From Clavulina sp. PMI_390 (Eukaryota > Basidiomycota > Agaricomycetes > Cantharellales > Hydnaceae), in the NCBI GenBank assembly GCA_015039315.1, contig WIDE01000024.1:137690-201689 (forward strand): a stretch of DNA of 64,000 nt. The letters are read 5' to 3'. How positions within the stretch are numbered: position 1 is the first letter of the stretch; each line of letters starts with the position of its first letter. Below are positions 10,874 through 20,794 of this stretch, piece after piece. Under the pieces are notes generated by a model that saw only the letters and a list, made by a program, of their open reading frames with translations, ran no database searches and was not told the DNA's origin. The translations under genes were made by a program, and so were the position numbers.

Positions 10874-12976
10874 ATGAAGCTCAATTACACCATCGACGCA
10901 CCAAGCCCCATTCTTCAGTATATCGGCAGTGGCTGGACGCCCATCAGTCAAAGCTCAGACAACGAGTGGTCGAGCTATAACAACCATACCGCAATCGCGA
11001 CGCCGAACAATGGCGACGAGGTGACCCTCAACTTCTACGGAACAGGGGTGTGGTGAGTCACAGTGGCGGTCTTCGCGTCGGTGTCGTGGAGTAGATTGAC
11101 CTCATACGAACACTCGTTCTTTTCTTTTCTTCGCGATTTTTCGCCAGGCTTTATGGAGCTCGAAGAGGGAACCATGGCCCATACTCAGTGACCTGTAAGT
11201 TTCTTACCGCGTTGACGCCGTATGTCTTTTGTTTCATGACGCTGTTATTACAGTGGACGGGACCAACACCACTGGACAAGGCGAAGCGTCTCCCGACGTA
11301 TTCAACTCGCTCCTCTTTGGGGCTTCCTCCCTATCGCGATCGTCACATACGGTTGTGCTACGAAATGAAGGCTCAGGCTCGAACAACTGGCTTGATTTGG
11401 ATTACGTCCACTTCCAAGACAACCCCACATCTTCCACAGGTTTATCCACTCCTCAAACCCTCTTCGCCGCCAATAACGACTCAGCATTTAACTACCTGCC
11501 TTCCGACTCGATATGGCCAAGCCTTCCCTCAAACGCGTCCCTGAGTGGAGTCCTCTGTCGTACGCAGGCGTCTGACGGAGAGCTACAAATTGGTTTCACT
11601 GGCTCGTCAATAGCACTATACGGGCGAGTTGGTCCTTCGAATAGTTTCTACACCTGCCAAGTGGATGGTGGAGACAAAACAGCCCATACAGGATACTCGG
11701 CACAATATGCTAACGAGCAAGTGCTGTGCTTCGCCAATAACTTGGCACCGGCGAAGCAGCATACGCTGAAGGTGGTCAATAACCCAGCAGTGAGTGGCCA
11801 AGTGTGGTTGGAGGTAGATTATGTCCAAGTATGGGGCTCTACGGTGTACGTATTGCAAGCTTCTCGTTTTCGTCTGGCTTTCAGGCTTATTTCTTACACC
11901 ATACTCTACAGAAACATAGGCACCACTGCGTATGTATCGATCAGTTACTAACACAATTTCCCATTTGTCTGACTTGCTTGGCCTTCAGTTCCACGTCAAA
12001 ATTGGCTCTCGTCGCTGCGGTAATAGGGGCAGTTACCCTTCTACTACTGATAGGATTGTCCATAGGTCTCTTCTTCTTCTTTCGCCGGCGAAAAAAGAAG
12101 AGACAGGACCGACGGGCGTCCTACGCTCAAGTGCGGCTAGATGAAGGCGATGACTGGCATCCACTTGGTACCTATGCCCCTCGTAATGGCGGCGCAGAAC
12201 AATCCGGCGTATTAAGCACGAACGGTAGCGCGGCCCACCATTTCCCTGGCGATGCCTTGGGCGTCTATGCTGGGCTAACACGTAATGCAGAACCTAGCTC
12301 GACGGCATTCCCAGATTCCCCGACAAGAGATGCGTTAAGACGAGCAAGCGCAGAGCCAATACGATCCCCTCAAAGGTATTCAGCACGCGACGACCGCGCA
12401 AGCGACACCGTAGAGTCGCCTGGCATGTCAATTGCGCCAAGACCATACACCCTCCATATTGATGACCCTCAGGATCTCGAAATCATTTCTTCCGCTCTCG
12501 CTCCCTCTGGCTCATCATCAGCGGGACACAACCGCACTCCCTCCCAGTCCTCTTCATCCCCGTTCCACGACCAAAATTCACCGTCGCTTCATAACCCCTT
12601 CTCTGCTTCCCCATCAGCGTCGCGTTTCTCGCCCCCGATAATAATACCCTCTCCTCAAAGGCGTGAAGAGGATGCGGGGTTACTGATGACTGACGAAGAT
12701 GATGCCGTCAGGATAGACCGCGATGACGAAGGGCCTCTACCACCAGACTACGACGATGTGCCAAATCGGCGTAGTGCTGCCTTGGCGTTGAGTGAGAGGC
12801 GAGAGAAAGCTCAATATCTCCCCTCTCCTGGGCTGCCCTCTACTGAGACTCACGGCGCGAGCACAAGCTCGACTGCGGATGTTGGGACGTCTGCGACAAG
12901 TACAAGCAATCATTCAACAACGACCTCTTCACCAACACGATACATGTACTCGACGCCCTATGAGAGTCAGACATGA
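10874..12976 (+). CDS. membrane-family copy 4, long tail
   Basis: Exons are 10874..11052, 11148..11194 (47 nt), 11254..11845, 11912..11929 (18-nt microexon) and 11989..12976, total 1824 nt, 607 residues. The start MKLNYTIDAPSPILQYIG corresponds to the starts of the other copies. Module 1 reads FYGTGVWLYGARRGNHGPYSVT and module 2 FTGSSIALYGRVGPSN. The helix is about LALVAAVIGAVTLLLLIGLSIGLFFFF, followed by RRRKKKRQDRR. The tail is longer (about 315 residues) than in copies 1-3. It keeps EEDAGLLMTD and PPDY but lacks the mid-tail PPTY, and ends in a Ser/Thr-rich stretch. A more diverged member, without the promoter block of copies 1-3. Confidence 0.85.
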
Positions 12977-13745
12977 TGACGGGTATTCTATATCCACGGC
13001 TATCCATTCCACCTACACTCATTCAAAAGGACCGTGCAACGGTGATGTGTTGCCATCGCAGATCCTCATAACCCCTCCCCACATCACGTCGCCAGCATCA
13101 TCTCCATTTCATGATTCGTTTCAGGGCTACAAACGGCTGCTCCCACTCCACACGATCGACTCTTTTCCTCCATCTCGTTATCCATGTTCAAATCTTTTCT
13201 TGGCTTATCATCGTTCAGGTATCCATATCATCAAACCCCCGTTGCCATTTGCACCGTATTTGCACCGTCGTGCTCATCTCATTAGACCATCGGTTGTGCG
13301 TGAACCTTCATGGACATTTTCCTGTTACATATATCGATACCATAGTTGTGGCTCGTTGTCTTGTACGTTATAGCTTCTTCATTGACGATTACGGAAAGGG
13401 AAGGAATGAACTTGAAGACGTTTGATCTACTGGACATGCCGCCGGGACCGCATATGTCACACACAGCCCAAACGCGAACGCCATTCAGTTGAGCCCGCTC
13501 ACTTGCTCCGAACTTTACCTTTTGACTACCATCCACACACCAGCGCGCACATCTTGGCCCACGCATCGTTCGCGCACGCAGAGCTGACGTACCCCCTATA
13601 CCGACCATCGTTTTCTCGCGCATTTGACGCCTCCTGCTGCCTCGCTCTCTCCTTACGTTTCGGACGTCTGTCTGCATTGTGTGCTTTCCTCGCCGATTGG
13701 CTCTAAGCTTACCGAGTTCATGCTGCGTTATAATCGTCTCCGACG
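12977..13745. other. intergenic, no gene seen
   Basis: A gap between two co-directional members of the membrane family. Open frames on both strands lack domain-like sequence or a splice plan. The pyrimidine-rich 13620-13740 stretch probably belongs to the promoter or 5' leader of the gene at 13746. Confidence 0.45.
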
Positions 13746-15747
13746 ATGACGCGGTGGAACCAAACGATCGACAATCCCTCTCCTCTCCTGACATACTCTC
13801 CAGAATGGATGTGGCAAGTGGTGACCAATATCTCGGATCCAGAGGGCTATAGCCAGTACTCGAATGGATCTACAGCCACCACCACCAGCTTTGTTGGCGC
13901 TATGGTCAACTTTACGTTCTTTGGGACCGGAGTCTGGTGCGTTTCTATTCTGGAACTCATTGGCTTGTCTTCCTTCCTCGCCTGCATAGACTAGCGTGAC
14001 TAAATTAGCCTTCGATGCTGCTGCGGCGCGTGCGCGTGCGGCCTCTATTTCCTTCTATCTATGAATAGGGTGTACGGTGCCAAAAGGCCCAACTACGCCT
14101 ATTATAATGTCACATGTAAGCAAACCCACCCATTGACGTCCGACAATTGCGTGTCACCCGCTCAAAAAACTATCCATTCTATTCACTCCTCTATTATGCG
14201 CTCATCAATTATCACCGCTACCCCGGATCCTCCAATTCCCGCCCCATTGGCGAATCCAGTAAATGGGAACAAAACAAGCACTTTCACTGCGCAGTCCGAC
14301 AACAGCGTTTTTGGCCAGGCCCTCTATGGCGCTTCCAATCTCCCGTACGGCCTGCACACCCTCAGCATTGCTAACGCTGGCTCATCCCCCTCCACTATCA
14401 TGAGCGGGAGCAATGATACCTCCATCGATATTGACTGGCTTGTTTGGGAGACCGAATATGACGGTCCAGGCGGACCCGTCAACGCCCAAGTATCTCAGGT
14501 CACATTTGACAACAATCATCCGCGCTTCTTATACACTGGGTCTTGGTCTTCTCAGACTAATGCAGATGGCCCGTCGAATGGCACAGACCAGTATACGACG
14601 AGCTCCGATGCATCACTCCAGTTCACGTTTGATGGGGATGCCATCGCGCTGTATGGTTCTGTCGGCGTTGATCATGGGGACTTTGTGGCAAACGTTGATG
14701 GCATGCAGAGCAAAACTCTCAGCGGGCACTGGAACGAATCTGGCTACATGCAAATGTTATATTATGTGGAAAACCTGGGCGCTGGGACGCATAACCTGAA
14801 TGTGGATAATAAGCCCACTAGCTCAAGCGAGGATGGGTTTAACGTTGACTATGTGACGACGTGGACGGCGAGGGGAGGAAGCCAGTCTGTAGCCGCGTAC
14901 GTGGTATATCTCCTTGTCTCCGCTTGTGCTGCTTTGACTGACACTGGGTCATGTGTTGTAGCGCTCCTGAGAAAAAGTATGTTCTGCACTCACAACGATC
15001 CGTCGATCAATCTCGATTGACATTTACTTCTCTTTTAGGAGTGAGACTGCTCCAATAGCTGGGGGTGTCGTAGGCGGCGTCCTGTTCCTCATTCTTGTTG
15101 CATGCGCAGCAGTCTTTTTCCTCCGACGCCGTCGGAAACAAAGCCTTCGCCGAGCACAACTCTCCGGTAGCCCCTTTGTGGCGTCGTCCGTTGCAGGCAG
15201 CGATTCTGGCAATCCTTTCGGGGAGCAATACGCCGTTTCAGGCTCTGGGAGAACTGACGATGGTAGATCAGTGACTAGTGCGATCGATAGTCAGACGAGC
15301 CACCAGAGCACACCTAGCATGGGCAGTGTTTCAAGCACAGTGACGGACTCCTCAACCCAACAACTCATCAAAACTACTATGGCGCCGTATTCAGACAACG
15401 TGATACCAATGGGCCGAATTCGTCCGGCGTCTTCTTCCCAACCTAACCGAGCTTCATCCTCTTACCCTGCTTCAACATCCATTTCACAATTCCAATACCC
15501 CTCACCATCACTTTCTCGAAATCCTCCCCCCGCTCCTTCCTCCGCTACTGCAATGATGTTCTCCCCCGACGCGAATCCCGCCACAATTCATTCGCCTGCA
15601 TCCCCTCCACTAACCTCACCCTTCACACAAACCTCACACCACCGCTCCCACTCATCTTCCTCGTCAATATCGTCCACAGCAACAGCTACCCCTGGGAGAT
15701 CCGAGAGGATAGACGTCGACCGGGGGCCAGCCAACGATCATTCATAG
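13746..15747 (+). CDS. membrane-family copy 5, divergent tail without the DAGLLMTD and PPxY motifs
   Basis: Exons are 13746..13936, 14069..14115 (47 nt), 14260..14896, 14962..14976 (15-nt microexon) and 15039..15747, total 1599 nt, 532 residues. Module 1 (FTFFGTGVWVYGAKRPNYAYYNVT) and module 2 (FDGDAIALYGSVGVDHG, VDGMQS) are recognisable but diverged. The helix is APIAGGVVGGVLFLILVACAA plus VFFL, then RRRRKQSLRR. The tail is Ser/Pro-rich. Unlike the other full copies it has neither DAGLLMTD nor a PPxY motif, ending RGPANDHS. The exon plan is intact, so it is an old paralogue that lost or never had the tail motifs. Confidence 0.8.
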
Positions 15748-16244
15748 ATATTACTTTTTGGGGCCTATCGCTCTCTGGACTGTTTCTTTTTTCGCTTCAC
15801 ACACATTTGCTACTCTTGATATTAGCTTACATTATCCCCGTTCTGTTTCGTACCTGCCGCTTCTTGGGTTGTAATCGAACCATAGGGTTCGCGCTTTCGT
15901 TCCAGCACTTTCGTACTTCCTGTGCAACTATCTGACAATGATATGTCTCACGCTACCTGATTCTCAGCAGCAGCTGTGTGCCGAGTGGTGCAAGGTTGAC
16001 TGCAAGACTCTTTCCAATAAGTAAGATTCCCGTTGGTAGGCTGTTGGGCTGAGTTCATTAGCCTTTCTTGCACGATGGAAGAACGAAATCATCAACGGAG
16101 GCAATATCAGAAGCGTGGACAGGGTAGAGGCAAAAAGAAATTACTGAGGGCATCCCTCTCATAGATATATAATGAGCCTTCACAGCTATTCCTAACGCCA
16201 ATAATAATAAACCCTCTCCCAGTCGGTTGATTCTGCTGGGCTCG
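15748..16244. other. intergenic between convergent genes, no gene seen
   Basis: Between the ends of a plus-strand and a minus-strand member of the membrane family. No coding or RNA feature was recognised. Confidence 0.5.
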
Positions 16245-16770
16245 TCATGCACTGTGGCCCCGGACGGTTTCCCGCGAACTCCGAATTTGCGATACGTCCA
16301 TCAAAGTATATGCTGGTGGAGCATCGTGGCCGTCGATTGATCCAATGCGGAGCCCAACGCCATCGTGGTGCGCTGGGTCTGACATGAATCCCAGGGGTGG
16401 GAGGCGGGGAGAGGAAGTGAAGTCGTAAGTGGGGGAATTTCCGACTTGGACAGATGGACGCGAAGAAGACATGGTTGTAGATGGGGATGGTGGGGGTTGT
16501 CCAATCAGAGGTGCCCTCAGACTTGCTGACGAGACGTTTAATGTAGGATTGACGAGGCTGCCATTTGAAGGAGGGTGGTGAATTGGGGTGGGTACAATAG
16601 GGTGCGCTCTCGAGGGCTCGCTAATAGCCATGGGAAGGCTTGGTTGTCTGGCTCGCGTCCGTCTCCGTTGCGAGAATACCAGGAAGACTGCCGTCAAAGC
16701 CACGACGAGAATGAGCAAGGGCACGACAAGTCTGAGTATCCTCGCGGTTGTTCCTGAGGAGGCTCCATGG
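16245..16770 (-). pseudogene. orphan last exon of a membrane-family gene
   Basis: A good acceptor (TTTCCTTCAG at 16780-16771) precedes a frame in the same phase as exon 5 of the family. It opens HGASSGTTARILRL, runs through a hydrophobic helix (LVVPLLILVVALTAVFLVF) and the basic SQRRRTRAR, and continues as a Ser/Pro-rich tail with one PPAY to a tga at 16247-16245. No ectodomain exons were found upstream on this strand to 17352, so it looks like the remnant of a deleted copy. Alternatively an unannotated upstream exon makes it a small membrane protein; an ATG at 16808 would allow 187 residues without splicing. Confidence 0.55.
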
Positions 16771-17352
16771 CTGAAGGAAATATGCATTGGAATCATATCA
16801 CCACACAATAATTGTCAGTAGGCGAACCTTGAACCAGCCATCGATTATATCTGTGGTAAAGGCTTGCTAAAGAAGGTGTGGTAGGCGCTGATACGAAGCT
16901 AGTGAAGGGGGAATTGATCTTCAGTGTCAGGGTCCAACGAGGGACCTTGGTCGGCTGTAGTAGCTATAGCACCCAGGAAAAGCATAGAGAAAAAGCAACA
17001 ACCGCTGCTCGTATTTGAGATTTGCGCAGGGTTCAGATCTTGAACTATCTTCGATCTTATCAAGAAGCTTAACTATGTCTACTAGGCTGAATTCCTTGAA
17101 TCGGATACTTTCCATGGTTTTAATTAGGTGTCGCACAATGGTATCCCTCAAAAACTGCACTTTGCGCAAGGGGCAACGAAGAAGTTGGAGTGGTCACGTG
17201 TGAGGGTTCGGAGTGCCCATGAAATGCCAAGCCCGTGATAGGAGTATATAGATATATTACATTAAAAGTGACCCTGAAACAGGAATTGATATACTATGCT
17301 AAGTGGATAAGGATTGGGGATGAGAAAAATCAAAACTGGTCGATATTCATCA
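16771..17352. other. no clear gene
   Basis: A minus-strand open frame at 16927-17169 begins MRKVQFLRDTIVRHLIKTME and is helical-looking, but has no recognisable domain and no link to its neighbours. It may be noise or the 5' remnant of the decayed copy next to it. Confidence 0.3.
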
Positions 17353-19740
17353 CTAATAATTCATCTGCACGAAAGAGCGTATCTGCTGGAGCGTAGTGGC
17401 AGCCTCCGAGAAGCGCGTCGCCTGGGTCGAAAACACTTTGGCGTACTCATCAGCAACGCGATTCCCGATAGTCGCTCGTGAGAGGTCGCCGTTATTGAGA
17501 GCTTTGTTGACATCGTCTGGGCTCAACGGGTGGAATTCCATTGTGTCTAGCAAAGAAATACCGTCGGGTCAGCGATTGCAATAGGGGGAGGAAATATTCT
17601 CAACGTAATTAGGCTTACCATCAGGAGCTGGTCGATCAACTTTCCCTGCGTCTCCCCCTGTATTCATCCAAACCACTGTGTCAACAAAGGTTGGGTAGGA
17701 ATGACCCCAGTCACAAATAACAACGTTCATATTAGGGCGCTGTGATTGCCAGTTAAAGAGCCACCCAATGAGCTGAGGGGTAACCATTGAGGCGACCGCT
17801 TGGAGTGACTCTGGGCCTTTCTTCGTAAACGGCCAGAACCAGGAGAGCACTTCCTTACCAATGCCAGCCGCGATCATATCCCCGTCAGGCGTCACGACAC
17901 CCTGGAGCACGAAGAAGCCGCGATCGGTGTTTGGTAGCTCTCTATCGAGACGAGCCTTCAGGTCATCTGCGCTTTGAACGTTAGGCCAAGGGGAGCTAAT
18001 GGCGCCTTGACTCCAAAGGAAATCGTTCTTGTTGACGCTATGGGAATCGTCGTAGAAAACGATAACGCGATGGGAGGTAGACCAGAGTTCGTTCATCGTG
18101 ACGTCCCAACTAGTGGAGGCAGGGACGAGCTTATCTCCGAGGTACGAGCGAAGCATCCCCACCAGCTCTTCATGATCGGAGGCTGACATGCCGTAGAAGT
18201 GATTGAAATCCAGCAGCACGACCTCCTTCTCATTTCCAGCAGTGTTCAGGTAGTCCCTCAGCTGTTCCACTAGCTCCTGGACGGGGGCAGAGACGAGGCC
18301 ATGGACGAAGGCGAGGGGATTGGACTGGACGCGAAGATCGAGATAGCGGATACCAGACTCGAGTTGTTCCACAAAGTTAACGGGCTGGGACACTGCCCAA
18401 TTGGCCATGACGGCTCGTAGGACTTCTCCGGGCAATCCGAGCTTGTCGATTGCACGCATCCAGTCCGGGCTGTCGCGACCAACCTCTGAACCGCTCGTAA
18501 TGGCATATGTCCCGGAATCATGTGTCCCAGGGATAGCTACTTCGCGCAACTTCTTGGAACCAATGACATGGGCCAAGGCACCCATCCAAGGGCCGTGTGG
18601 AATCCCACCGATTGGTGCGAGGCAGCATGCATAGCCATTGATGCCAGCGATGACCCGCTCCTCAGAGCCAAGAGACACAGCGAGCCGGGTCTCAAACTGT
18701 CCGAGGCCGGGAAGGTCGTTGCGAGAGACGACATTACCATCTTGATCAATGGTGAAAACGTAGCCATTGTTGGCGAAGTAGATTTTATCCTTGCCGGCTG
18801 CGACAGAAGTAACCGAGAAGCCCGAGCCTGACAGCGAAAAGCATTAGATCCAAGTAAAGATTAGACTGAGAGTAGACACACCAGGTAAGCTTACCCGCCA
18901 ACGTTCCCTTAGGTTTCCCCCGTCCATGGAAAGCCCCCAGCCGTTTGTTCCAACGAACAACCGATCCCAATCTGGATGGTATTCCAAGCGAACCTCGCGC
19001 TTGTCAACGCCATCCATATCATTACGGCTCTCGACATTTCCACTATATGCATCGAGCTTGTAGAGATAGCCGTTACACGCGGCATAACAGTCGCTTCTGG
19101 CGCCTTCCACGCTGGTGACGCCGAATCCGCACCCGGGAAGGCTCGTCTTCCATTTTGTGTCGAGTGAGTAAGGATCAAGGCCCCACACCCAACCGTTGGT
19201 CCCCACGGCCAATGTCTGTCCACCACCGCACATGTCGATGCGAACTTCATGGTTCCCCATATCTTTGAGGTCGTTTCGACCATGGTAAGCACCAGTGTTA
19301 ACATCGAAGCGGTAGACATAACCATCAGAACCTTTACAGCCCGTCAGCAATAGACTAATGGACGCATCATGAAGAAGTATTGTGCACATACCTGCCCAGC
19401 CATTCTCACCAGCCGAGCACAGATTGGTCATATTGTCGCCACATCCAGGAAGGCTGAGCTTCCAGCGAGTGCTAAGATCACTGGCATTGAGACCCCAGGC
19501 GAAACCATCAGTGCCAACGAGAAGGACCTGGCGATCATGGCTGAGGATAATGCGAACTTCTCGATTACCCATTCCAGAGAGACCGTTGCGAGCCTTCTCT
19601 TGGCCTGAGGCGAAGTCGAGAAGGTAGACGAAGCCATGGCTAGCAGCGTAGATTCTTTCGCCATCAGCTACAGTAGAAGTGACATCGTAGCCAGAATCTC
19701 GTAGCCCAGTCTGCCAGGCAGTGATGAGGTCATTCGACAT
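17353..19740 (-). CDS. beta-propeller / PI-PLC X-domain fusion protein
   Basis: Exons 19740..19392, 19331..18882, 18827..17619 and 17546..17353 sum to 2202 nt, 733 residues. Residues about 10-335 hold four copies of a repeat of roughly 75 residues (SLPGCG..VTSV, Y..NGYVY.LD, RNDL..MGN.EVR, VGTNGW.WGLD) like PQQ or tachylectin-type propellers. Residues about 350-660 form a bacterial-type PI-PLC X domain. IPGTHDSGTY carries the first catalytic His and its Asp, YLDLRV the Arg, and FVHG the second His. The EF/Y/C2 domains of eukaryotic PLCs are absent, so it should act as a metal-independent phosphodiesterase, or have lost activity. There is no signal peptide. The propeller may bind a substrate surface or sugar. 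The last exon adds about 65 residues of helix, unrecognised. Confidence 0.85.
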
Positions 19741-20794
19741 AGGGATGGACAGTGATTCGTGTTTTGGGCCGAGGCTCGAAGCTGCGAGTATCGCTCTTCA
19801 AGGGCGTGAATATATAGGTAAATATACACAGACATGGCGGTACTTCTCACCCGGGTACATAAACTGAGAGGCAGTGTCGCTAAATTTTGGTGGCAGTCAG
19901 CAAATTTGTGAATCGGAAGGTCGCTGCCGAGAATCTAATTGCGATGATTCTCGCGATCTTGATGTCAAAAAAACAGAGTTCTAACGTCACCTGTCCGTAT
20001 TTAACTATGATTAAGGGTTAACTCACCTCCGCAAGCTTATGAGGTCTCACGGGAAGCATCCCAATGGGAGACTGAGTCATCAAGTAGAAACTCACCATAA
20101 CTTCAAGATTACTGGAGAAGCTTAGCTAGGCCATGAGGTTCATCCCCTTGAGCGAGAAATGACGATCGATTTCATAGTATCAGGTCACGAGGATTCTAGA
20201 TTCACTGAAAACACAGGGGTAATTTGGGGATGTTGGATATGAGTGTGAAGTCCCGAACAGCTATGTATTGATATGGTCGCCAGGAGATACTGCGTCGGCA
20301 CTGAAATCAATAAAGCAGCAATAATCCACTGACAGCCTTCCTCTCATGGACTGATCTGCGGGAATTCGCGCTGACTTGGAGGTGCAATGCTACAAGTCAC
20401 AGTCACCAAGTCACAGAAGCAGGTGCTATTGATCGCCTTGAGTCCATGTGTTACGCGATTTTGCATAGGTTAATCCACCTGTCGAGTAGAGATGAGCTCG
20501 GCATCAGCCAGATCATTTATGAAACTATCTTTCTTCTAAACGTCGCTCTATTTATGTGATGACTTGTGCACATGTGTCCATACTATTGTACAATAGTATG
20601 GACTCGCGTAGCATGAATGGATAGCTTATGGCTCACCTGGTACCGTCCGGGGAAATACATTGTCATATATAGATATAGTATACAGGGGTTAGATTTGTCA
20701 GGATATAGTAATGAATGCGATATGTAGTGGTGTCTGGTCGCACAAATTCAATGGAATGTCGTTTTTGTTCATAACAGCTCCTTTTTCGTGGCAC
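19741..20794. other. intergenic, contains a long perfect palindrome
   Basis: Upstream region of the propeller/PLC gene and downstream of membrane-family copy 6. AT-rich stretches lie near 20660-20720. Apart from the palindrome at 20576-20603, no feature was recognised. Confidence 0.5.
20576..20603. repeat. 28-bp perfect palindrome
   Basis: The half-site GTCCATACTATTGT is followed directly by its reverse complement with no spacer. Flanking bases do not extend it. It could be a dimeric transcription-factor site, a cruciform-forming site, or the scar of a small inverted-repeat element. Nothing in the sequence decides between these. Confidence 0.7.
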
